In this document: positions 23,190-31,010 of the stretch, piece by piece | Numbering within the stretch: position 1 is the first letter of the stretch | Layout of the letters: each line of letters opens with the position of its first letter | Assembly: GCA_008000375.1 (NCBI GenBank) | Contig: SMOI01000015.1 | Coordinates: forward strand, 128,718-159,727 | Origin: Poteriospumella lacustris | Lineage: Eukaryota; Sar; Chrysophyceae; Chromulinales; Dinobryaceae | Direction: 5' to 3' | DNA length: 31,010 nt | The notes under the pieces: generated by a model | What the model saw: only the letters and a program-made list of their open reading frames with translations | Database searches by the model: none | What the model was told of the DNA's origin: nothing | Position numbers and translations under genes: made by a program

Positions 23190-23500
23190 CAAATACAGTG
23201 ATAGGAAAATTCGTAAATCGCTGTGGCGGTTGGATGAAATGTCTTATGATTGGACTGTTTGCTGTTGTTACAAAAGTGACTCGTCAGAGGTGCTGCTGTA
23301 TGAAGCGAAACGGTTTGTAAGGAACCGTTTCACCAAAGAGCTGTTGCTTTGCACCAGCAGGAGGCAATAGCAAAGAATACCAAAGAATCAAATAATGTCT
23401 ATCTACTGTTTTCCACTTTCATACGAGCATTGGCGTCCTTTCTCTCCCAAACTGACCATACCTTCGAACGTTTCAGCGCATTTTCGTCGCCGCTTGTGAA
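23190..23500. promoter_or_regulatory. Divergent promoter between right CFAP44 and DRC1
   Basis: This 311-bp spacer separates two axonemal genes that point apart. It contains the dyad GAAACGGTT-TGTAAGG-AACCGTTTC (23307-23331), whose two halves give CCGTTTCGC towards CFAP44 and CCGTTTCAC towards DRC1. Initiator-like elements lie near both ends: TCACTGTATTTG on the minus strand (about 23190-23201) and TCAGCGCATTTTC on the plus strand (23473-23485). A shared bidirectional promoter is an inference. Confidence 0.45.
23305..23333. promoter_or_regulatory. Dyad GAAACGGTT / AACCGTTTC with CCGTTTCGC-type half-sites
   Basis: Nine-base perfect arms with a seven-base spacer. The minus-strand half (23313 to 23305) reads CCGTTTCGC, identical to the motif before the left CFAP44 and the kinesin-like gene. 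The plus-strand half (23325-23333) reads CCGTTTCAC. It lies between two ciliary genes and could serve both. Confidence 0.4.
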
Positions 23501-25829
23501 ATGTCGGAAGAATACTCTAATTTGTCAACTGATGTTGACGAACGAAAAAGGCAGCGCCGCAAACGAATTGAAAAGAATACAACCTCTGACCAAATTGCTG
23601 TGGAAGAGCAACAAGAGAAAATAGTTGACGCCATTAAAACTGGCCAGCAACAGGTGGACGAAAGTCTGTTTGAACTGGATACCAGGAAACGCGTCGGTTT
23701 GAAGGCAGTCACTGATGTTCGCATTGAAACTAACGAGAGCGAAGCTCAAAGAAGAGTGGCAGATGAAGAGCTGAAGCGCAGTAGGTTGTTTAAGCTTCAA
23801 CAAGAGGCGCTGATTTCAGCGAAAGCAAATGCAGCAGTCGAAATGAAATGGACTGAGCTCCTCGAGAAAGAAATCCCGCAGGTAACTTTTTCCTACTCAT
23901 TACGATTCCGTCCTCCTTCTGCTCACAAGTTGTTGTATTGATTGCTCTTTCAAGGAATTGTTTCAAGATATTCAGCAACAAATGGAAGCTTGTTCGGCTA
24001 TAATTCGAAGCAAAGACGAATTGATAAATGATTTTCAATTGCAGCTGCGTGCCAAGGACGAAGAATATGTTCGTGCTCTGCGACAACATGCTGATGATAT
24101 CGACAATCTTCTCAATAGGATACGGTCAGAGTTCAGAGAGCTCCAAGCAGCTTATGATTCCGAACTGGATAGAATCGAAGATGCTTATCTTAAAGAGAGA
24201 GATGCTATTATTGCCGAGCATACTTCCGAAATCGACGCAATGTTCGAGACTCGTCGCTTGAAGGAAAATCTTTATCGTGAAAGCAAGATGAAAGCTGATG
24301 AAGACAATCGTCGGGAGTTGGAGTATGAAATGAAGCGGGGCGCAGATTTGTACAACAAGACGAAAATTGATACAGAAATGAACATTCAAGCCTTGAAGCA
24401 ACAACTGGAAGAAATCCGAGCCACGTATCAGTTGAACACTGTCAAACTGGACTACAACTACAGTGTTCTTTTGCAGCTCGAGGTGGAAAAAACAGCAGAA
24501 GTTGGGAGGTACAAACGTCGGCTAAATCGACTGAAGACACAATTGAACAACTTGGTTACGAAGTTTACTGAGTCGGAGGCAAACGACTTAAAGGTTAATC
24601 ATGACTTGACTGAAGATTACAGAACTTTGACCTTGAAGTACAAGGAGCTCCAAGCCAAATTCCGCCATTTTGAAGTCGCGGACACAACAAAGTATGACGA
24701 AGTTTGGAGCATGCACGAGGAAGAAGTTAAGGACTTAGTTGACAAACTTTTGAAGGCAGACAAGATTATCACTGAGCAACAACTTGGATGGTCTTGGAAG
24801 GCGCCTGATATGCAAGCAATTCAGCAAGTTTTGGGACGCCAAGGTGGATTAGGCATGAAATCGTCGGCCGCCGCGGGTAGTGCGGAAGACGAAGTCGAAG
24901 ATGACAAGTCCCCTGATGCAAAAGCGTCCTCAGATGTGAATGGGGATTCGACATCTGAAAAGAAGAAAGCTGGTGAAGGCGAGGAAGGCCAAGAAGGGCA
25001 AAGTCCTGATGAGCAGCGTAAGAAAGTTGCGGGGTTTCGGGTACGTGCCGTCTTGAAAGTTTTGGCGAATGAAGCTGGCTTTATGATCAACCCTGCCGTC
25101 CGAGAATCGCTGGAGTCCCTGCCAGAGGATGAAGCTGATTTGAGCGCAGCAGAAACGCTTCTGAAGGCTTTAGGAGTGAAGTCAGAGGAGAAGTTGCATA
25201 CTTTGGTTCATTATTTCTTCAAAGGGCATCCTAGCCACAGCAGTCACTTGGATGATGTGGGTGGCGAAGAAGAGGCCGACGAATATGAGGCGGAACTAAG
25301 TTTACTTTTGAAAGCAAATGGTGAAGTCTCAGAAGAAATTAGCTCTCTTCGCGATATGATCAAACCTGAAGATGTGATTTCCGCCGTCAAGGCGTACATA
25401 GAAGATATGTCAGTTGAACAAGGGCCTGTCGTTGGATCGGCGGCGGTTGCAGGAGGTACCAAGCAGACACAAGAGGAAATCCGTATCGCTCAAAAGCGCT
25501 TGGCGGCGATGCGCAATTACTGGAATCAGTTATCGCAGATCGTTTCCGATGACGCGGTTGATGTTTGGAGACAATTAGAGTTTGATGCACAAAATCTTCG
25601 GGACTTATTATCAAAGCGTGCATCGAGTATTGGTGAAGTCGATCGTCTCGCACAACAAAACATTGAGCTGAAGAAACTTCTCAATCAGTATCTTGGTGAC
25701 GCTGTGACAAACTCCAGCTTCCAAGTTCCCCCTGCACAAGTTATGAAAGTCCGAGATGCAACACAGCTGCGAACGAAGTCAGTCAAAGCAACAACAAAAG
25801 GGACGATGGGAGGCGGCTCGTTAAAATGA
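23501..25829 (+). CDS. DRC1: Dynein regulatory complex protein 1
   Basis: DRC1 is a scaffold of the nexin-dynein regulatory complex, which ties neighbouring doublet microtubules and controls dynein in motile cilia. Exons are 23501..23881 and 23955..25829, giving 751 residues; the human protein has 740. The first 400 residues are almost all coiled coil, with the family core QLEEIRATYQLNTVKLDYNY, then KYKELQAKFRHFEVADTTKY and ending at EQQLGWSWKAPD (about 401). A low-complexity linker rich in Asp, Glu, Lys and Ser follows (about 415-470). The conserved C-terminal domain then carries VLKVLANEAGFMI and LLKALGVKSEEKLHTLVHYF. The end, LLNQYLGD followed by VPPAQVMKV, matches the family's closing motif. 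The single intron is 73 bp (GTAACT...TTTCAAG) and in phase 0. The start gives a full-length protein directly after a TCA..CATTTTC element. Confidence 0.96.
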
Positions 25830-26851
25830 AGGAGCGGAGGGCGATTAGTGTAATACAGATATTTAGTGTATTTTACTCATTTGGCAAGCTTTTCTTCCCT
25901 TTTTCACACAACTAAATAATAGGGATAATGGAGAAGCTGTTGGGCCTCAGACCAGTTAACCACTAACCTAATCTGTACCGGGTCAGATCCACACAAACAA
26001 GAAGAGTGCTGTTGGTGGGCTCGGCTCCTCACACGAGTCCGTCAAACAAGCACTCTCCCAACCGACTTGAGCTCTGCTTGTGGATGTGATCCAATACTTA
26101 ATACTCACTCACGTGACACACAACAAACGGAGAGACTACTCATAGCAGGGAAAAGAAGCATGATGTGATGATGGTGGCCAGAGAACAGAGTGCAGTGCAC
26201 TTGAAGACGCATAATGCATTATTAGGGAGGCGGAAGTTCATGAGAACCCAGTTACTGTGCCTTGGTGATGGATGCGTCTTTTGAGGATGTTTTATCCAGG
26301 AGTGCAGCCAGTCGCTCTTGTCGGACAGCGGAAGAAACGGTCGTACTCCCTTATGGAGTCATAATTTGATGGTAAGGTGAGGCATGGCATACTGGTAGCT
26401 AGCCTTTCCTTACTGTCTGTCATCAGGGAAACATACTTGTTTTGCTCGCAGGTAGTAGGTACAGTAGGTGTGGCTCCAACGTTATCGAACGACCAGTGTG
26501 GTCCATGATCTGTGTCAGAGTTATGAAAGGACGATTCTGCTTCGGAACAGCATCGAAGTTTTTTTCCAGTTAGTGCACACGTCTGAACGGCATCATACCT
26601 AATAATGACTGCTGCCAAATTTGAAGTGATGTTGTCTGAACGGTGGGATTGTGCGAACGAATGAGTGGCAGCATTCACACGTGACATGTCACCTGAATCG
26701 ACATGAAATAGATAAAATATCCTCTCGGCCAAGTAGTTTTTGTGAGTTTTCTTCTCTTTCTCACCAGCATCGCATCGCGAGTGTGATTTTGAACCGTAAC
26801 CTAACCTAACCGTCTCCTGATTTACTACCTGCACCATCAGCAGCTATTTAA
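25830..26851. other. Intergenic region downstream of DRC1
   Basis: About 1 kb without a convincing gene. The first part holds the DRC1 3' region. An imperfect inverted repeat spans roughly 25984-26094: a segment with ATCCACA, AACAAG and AGAGTGCT is mirrored by AGCACTCT, CTTGTGGAT and GATCC. Short dyads AGTGCA-G-TGCACT (about 26189-26201) and ATAATGCATTAT (26211-26222) follow. An open frame at 26292-26837 (minus, 181 codons) has no recognisable motif and I do not accept it as a gene. Confidence 0.45.
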
Positions 26852-26988
26852 CCTGTTGTTGATACCTACCTAATCGTCAAGATCAGCATCAAGGGATAAG
26901 TGCGTTATGGTTAAGTTCTATGATTCGTTTAGTTACATCGACTATTATCATCCTCGCACTTCATAATTTCAGTGCAAGCAAGCAAGAT
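26852..26988 (+). repeat. Direct repeat A, first copy
   Basis: About 137 bp beginning CCTGTTGTTG and containing ATCAAGGGATA, TTCTATGATTCGTT and CATCGACTAT. It is followed directly by a second, diverged copy. The two share blocks of 10-15 identical bases separated by substitutions and indels. The origin is unknown. Confidence 0.7.
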
Positions 26989-27150
26989 CCTGTTGTTGCT
27001 GCCTGACTTAAGTAAGACCAGCTCAGGATCAAGGGATATTTATAAGCGCGGTATGGTTGAGTTCTATGATTCGTTCAGGTGCATCGACTATAACACACCA
27101 ATCTTTTTCGTCTTGCATTGTCTTAAAGTTCATCACAGTGCAAGCAAGAT
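26989..27150 (+). repeat. Direct repeat A, second copy
   Basis: About 160 bp repeating the same order of blocks: CCTGTTGTTG, ATCAAGGGATA, TTCTATGATTCGTT, CATCGACTAT and AGTGCAAGCAAGATC. It is longer than the first copy because of an insertion before the last block. The right edge is approximate. Confidence 0.65.
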
Positions 27151-27447
27151 CAATAAATTACGATGCAAAACAAAGTAGACCTGAAACTTGCACGTGACGG
27201 CTCGACAGTAGGACCTCGAAAGTAGTGGGTGCCAAAAGGGTGAAAGAAGTTTCTGCTGTGCTGTTAAAAACGGATTGTTGCGCGATGAACTTTGTCAGGA
27301 AACGTGCTTTCGATCGCAACGCTGAAGTATGTGAGTAGCAACCACCACACACAGCTTGGAAGCCTCACACGGTTGCTTAAAAGTGAAACTCGCAAGTAAC
27401 AAACACTTGTGCGATCGATTGTTTGCTCGGCTGAATGTGTCTTTTTA

Positions 27448-27632
27448 ACCAAGGATCAGAGGATTAGCTAGCTGGGTGGGATGCACTAGCTTGATTGCAC
27501 CTTCTATACTCTGCAGGGTGGGCCTCAAGAAATTCCATGTGTGGATGTGGACGATAATCGGTAAAGACAACAGAAAAGAAGGAGGACAGACTCCGCTCCG
27601 CGTTCGAGCGATCCATCAAATCATTGCCCAAT
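27448..27632 (+). repeat. Direct repeat B, first copy
   Basis: A unit of about 185 bp starting ACCAAGGATCAGAGGATTAG and ending near CGATCCATCAAATC at about 27623, repeated in tandem from 27633. The body around 27490-27560 is almost identical in the two copies. Relative to copy two it carries eight extra bases (AGCTGGGT) near the start and lacks five (GGACA) later on. Confidence 0.8.
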
Positions 27633-27804
27633 ACCAAGGAACAGAGGATTAGCTGGGATGCACTAGCTTGATTGCACCTTCTATACTCTACAGGGTGGGC
27701 CTCAAGAAATTCCATGTGTGGATGTGGACGATAATCGGTCAAGACAACAGAAAAGAAGAAGGACAGGACAGACTCCGCTCCGCGTTCGAGCGATCCATCA
27801 AATC
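27633..27804 (+). repeat. Direct repeat B, second copy
   Basis: About 172 bp, nearly identical to the preceding copy. An open frame on the minus strand runs through both copies (27464-27826), encoding a repeated FSVVxTDYRPHPHMEFLEAHP stretch. The high similarity points to a recent tandem duplication. A transposon origin is possible, but no transposase or terminal repeat is seen. Confidence 0.78.
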
Positions 27805-28088
27805 CTTGAATCCCACTTGTTCCCAATCGTCCGATGGAGTATCACTTTTCTAAAAATGTCGACGCAGGAAGCTCTCTTCTCGACCATCGTCTCATTTCTC
27901 GACCTTCCTGCAGAGCAGGTTGCTTGCGAACCCAATGCGAAATTGATTTCTACAAAAAACGGACTCAGAAGCGGAGAGTTTGGTTTGCAAACTGACTGAA
28001 CCTGTCGTGAGATTACAGCTGCAAGCATCGTGCAAACGGTGATCTGCGAGTTTGGTCAGTGAATACGTATACATAAATAAACAACCTC

Positions 28089-28381
28089 TTTCCATGAAGG
28101 AAATTATGTCCAATGGACATCGCACCACTTGCGGAGACGATGTCACGTTGTTCACGTTCAAGTCTGCGCTGCGACGACGGATCACCGATCATCGACAAAA
28201 CTTACGACTTGCCTATCGCTCACAAGCGCCGCCAATGCATAAGTGCATTGGTAGTGTATGCATATAAAGGGTAAACCCTCCATCTAGCCACCAACCCTCG
28301 AAGTACTATTCTTATGAACATAAGAATTGTTGGTTGCAGTATGAGAGTATTGTTGGTTGCAGTGCATCCAACAATACTCTC
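28089..28381. repeat. Cluster of five short perfect inverted repeats
   Basis: Five hairpin-forming dyads lie within 293 bp. They are TTTCC-5-GGAAA (28089-28103), ATGTCC-3-GGACAT (28106-28120), CCAATGCA-4-TGCATTGG (28232-28251), ATTCTTATG-2-CATAAGAAT (28308-28327), and a 14-bp perfect stem starting GAGAGTATTGTTGG with an 11-nt loop (28343-28381). The 15-mer ATTGTTGGTTGCAGT also occurs twice (28326-28340 and 28349-28363). The cluster ends 77 bp beyond the ABC-F stop, so its right part could lie in that gene's 3' untranslated region. No function is known to me. Confidence 0.75.
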
Positions 28382-28457
28382 TGTGCGGAAGCTGGACGTA
28401 CATTCTGCGGAGTGATTTATCACTTGCATTTACATTGGCGGAGGTCTGTCGCCACCA

Positions 28458-30859
28458 CTAACTACCGTACCTCTTTGCGTTTTTCACCCCCTTGAATGGG
28501 TCGCCTGATTTTATCCCAGAACCCCCAAAGTTTTTCGTTTTTGATGGTTGTGCTTCATTGAACACAACTTCTTTTGCATGTGAAATACGATGCTTATCGC
28601 CTGAAACTTGTCGAGAAAGTTGTAAAACACCTTGCGATGGCTCGGTTTTAAGCAGATAATCATAGTAATCGCAATCGAATTCAGTCACAACCTTATCCTT
28701 GACTTCGAATATTGTTGTCGCCACTTGGCTGAGAAAATACCGGTCATGCGACACAACCAGTACAGTTCCAGGAAATGCCGATAAGGCGTCCTCAAGAACT
28801 TCACGGGCGTTGATATCCAAGTGGTTGGTAGGCTATAAACAGGTAAACAAGTCAAAATCTGGAGACAAGTGAGAAATTGAGGCGACAGTGTAACGATACC
28901 TCGTCTAAAACCAAGAAATTCGCTGGAGTCAACATCATTCTACATAATGCCACCCTCGCTTTCTCGCCACCACTGAGATATTTGATCTTTCTTGTAACAT
29001 CATCAGTCTTAAACATGAACTGACCAAGAAGACTCCGAATTTCTGTCAGGGATATCTCACTTCCAGCAACTTCCATTACGCTGTCAAGAACACTATGGTC
29101 GGGGTTTAGAGTATCAGCTTGATCTTGCGCATAGTACGATGTTTGGATACTTGATCCTCCGTGCTCTATGTACCCGAATCGTGGTTCTTCAGCACCCAAA
29201 ATTAATCTCAAAAGACTCGATTTTCCTGATCCATTTGGACCAACCAAAGCAACTCTTTGACCACGGCGTAATTCAAAACTGAAATCTTGGAAGAGAACAG
29301 CAGAGTTTCCTGTTCCATATCCATGCGAAATGTTTTTCCCTTCGATTAAAACAGCAGAAGAACGCGACCCAGCAGGAAATCGAAAACGGAATCGTCTCTC
29401 TCTGGGTGGAGGACTTTTCCACGCGTCGCTGTTACGAAAAGACGTAAGCGCTGTTTCTCTCACCTTGTAAGCAGCTGCTAAAGCTGGATTACCCTTTGCT
29501 GACTTCAGCCATGCCTCTTCTTCACAAGCCCGCTTCATTTGCCGGTCGTATGATTCTCTCCATTGATCGAGTCTAATCTGCCGAAGCTCTAAAAACTTAG
29601 AGTAATTCCCCGAATACGAGACTGTGCAACCGTCTTCGATCTCAATTATGCGGTTGCAAACTTGATCGAGAAACTCTCTGTCATGACTAACAATGAGCAT
29701 GGGAATTTTTTGGTCCTTGAGGAAGCTTTCCAGCCACAAAACTGATTCGAGGTCTGTCCGAAGTTCATTTCTAAGTAAACTGTAAACAAGGAAAGGGCGA
29801 TAACTACTTACCTAAGTGGTTCGTTGGCTCATCAAGAAGAAGCACATCACTGATCGAGTATGAACAAGAGGTTAACCTTGAGTAGCAAATCAAAAGTGCG
29901 CAAACACATCGCTTACGGATCTTGGCAGAGAATTTTTGCTAGGCCTGCTCGCATTTTCCAGCCTCCACTGAAGTGTGACATTTTCCGCCCGAGATCGTCC
30001 TCATTGAAGCCCAACAGCAGCGCCGCCTTGACAGCCTTCGGTCGTACATGATCGGTGCGCAACGCTTTGGCGTTATTATTCAAATCATGAAATTCATTTA
30101 GGAGACGTTCTAGCACAGAATTGTCCACACAACTGCGAATCTTCGCTTCAAGAAGTTCAATTCCTTGAAGAATTGAAAGTTCCTCACTGAAGACGGACAA
30201 GATTTCATCCAAAAGAGATCTACTTGGATCAATGTGGTCAAGAAATTCTTGTCTTAGAAACGAAAGCCTCAAATTTGCGGGTGACTTGAAAATCTTTCCA
30301 TATGACGGTTCAACATCGCCAGATATGATTTTTAACTGTGTTGACTGATGGTCAACGATGAACTTTATTAAATCGACCGACAAACAATGCAAGGAACGAA
30401 TCTCCATACCTTTCCTGCACCATTCGGACCCACTATACCCACTCTATCACCAGATTTCATCACAAACGACATGTTTTTGAGCAAACAGCGATCGCCAAAC
30501 AGAATCCCAACGTTCTGAACATCAACTGAAACAAATGATGGGTTCTCAGTTTCAGAGAGTTTCACATTATGTCGCGACGGGGTGGGTATGGGGCTTCTAA
30601 TTGGTCTTTTGTCTTGTGAGTTGACAGCTGGGTGCTCTTTCACCATTGAAGAAAACGGACGAGTCGTTTGACTGGCTGCCATATCGGCGGCGACCACAAC
30701 AGAAGCAGCGAGATCTTCGCTAATCAAAGATTTGCGCTTCCGAGCATGAGTAGCAAACGGAAAACGCCTGAACTGGAAATGTCCTGAAAGGGTGCGATGA
30801 TGAAAGCTCTCACCTATAAAGAGCCAACCAATCATTAACAACATGCAGCTCCGCAACAT
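28458..30859 (-). CDS. ABC-F family ATPase (organellar/cyanobacterial-type translation factor)
   Basis: ABC-F proteins are soluble twin-ATPase factors that bind the ribosomal E site; they are not transporters. Minus-strand exons are 30859..30410, 30344..29917, 29849..29812, 29753..28900 and 28832..28458, giving 714 residues. The first nucleotide-binding domain has GPNGAGKSTQLKIISG across intron 1, the degenerate signature FSGGWKMRAGLAK, and LLLDEPTNHLDLESVLWLE across introns 2 and 3. The linker (about 340-400) holds an Arg/Lys-rich coiled coil. The second domain has GPNGSGKSSLL (about 474), LSGGEKARVALCRMM (about 564) and VLDEPTNHLDINAREVLED across intron 4. FSGGW and ESFLKDQ..SHDREFLDQVC are shared with plant ABCF5 and cyanobacterial proteins. 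The first 45 residues are hydrophobic (CMLLMIGWLFIG) and then basic (FHHRTLSGHFQFRRFPF), so organelle targeting is likely, but the compartment is uncertain. Confidence 0.94.
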
Positions 30860-30907
30860 ATTCTTTCTGTAAGTCAGTTTTGAGCCATTGCTTCATAAAT
30901 TAATGGA

Positions 30908-30926
30908 CAACAAACTGAAAATGAAC
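30908..30926 (-). promoter_or_regulatory. Initiator-like element of the ABC-F gene
   Basis: Read on the minus strand, GTTCATTTTCAGTTTGTTG lies about 50-67 nt before the ATG at 30859. It is the closest match in the window to the oomycete initiator GCTCATTYY.CA.TTT. The transcription start has not been mapped. Confidence 0.42.
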
Positions 30927-31010
30927 AAAGAGCAGTAGTTTGGAGGCGATAACACCAATCTGGTATCCCTGGTAACCTGATAACAACCAATCAATCCAAA
31001 GTCAAAATAC

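Noticed and set aside
26795-26816. AACCTAACCTAACC, telomere-like repeat
   Set aside because: Only two to three units, isolated inside the window, with no degenerate copies around it.
26292-26837. Minus-strand open frame of 181 codons in the gene-poor region
   Set aside because: No recognisable domain, mixed composition without periodic features, and no good promoter or partner. An open frame of this size can occur by chance.
27600-27615. GTTCGAGCGATCC resembling a tRNA/SINE B box
   Set aside because: No A box at the right distance, no cloverleaf and no oligo-T end.
27856-27999. Plus-strand frame of 47 codons beginning MSTQEALFSTIV
   Set aside because: It looks mildly protein-like, but it is short, has no known match and has no clear splice partner.

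Overview
This is nuclear DNA of a eukaryote with motile cilia. The genes are close together and carry few, short GT-AG introns (57-83 bp). Most coding mass sits in one long exon per gene, and base composition is intermediate by eye. Two axonemal genes (CFAP44, DRC1) show that the organism builds a motile cilium. TCA-pyrimidine-(C)A-TTT elements 28-75 nt upstream of several start codons resemble the initiators described for oomycetes. A stramenopile, perhaps oomycete-like, is therefore my best guess. The ABC-F protein begins with a signal-peptide-like stretch followed by a basic stretch, so a plastid-bearing relative cannot be excluded. The lineage call is an inference.

Left part (1-7041): the 3' half of a condensin II G2 subunit gene (+) converges on a complete single-exon PIG-A/GPI3 gene (-). 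Next comes a five-exon UFD2-type U-box E4 ubiquitin ligase (-). These are ordinary housekeeping genes.

Centre (7042-25829): this block is ciliary in flavour. A four-exon gene (+) encodes an N-terminal C2-like fold, a coiled coil and a degenerate kinesin-14-like motor. It is followed by CFAP44 (+), a 256-bp run of N, and a second CFAP44 copy (-) that is the exact mirror image of the first. DRC1 (+) lies divergent from the second copy. The mirrored arms are 6,119 bp each (10696-16814 and 17071-23189), and both lose the gene's 3' end in the gap. The outer flanks differ, so this is either a very young palindromic duplication or a scaffolding error. The 9-mer CCGTTTCGC lies upstream of the kinesin-like gene and of both CFAP44 copies, and a one-mismatch version lies upstream of DRC1. 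It is a candidate regulatory element shared by these genes.

Right part (25830-31010): 2.6 kb hold no convincing gene. They contain two pairs of direct repeats and a cluster of short perfect inverted repeats. A five-exon gene (-) for a tandem-ABC ABC-F translation factor of organellar/cyanobacterial type follows.

The axonemal proteins belong to one machine: CFAP44 is part of the tether/tether-head that holds inner dynein f/I1, and DRC1 is a core of the nexin-dynein regulatory complex. The kinesin-like protein is physically linked and shares the promoter motif, but its function is not known.
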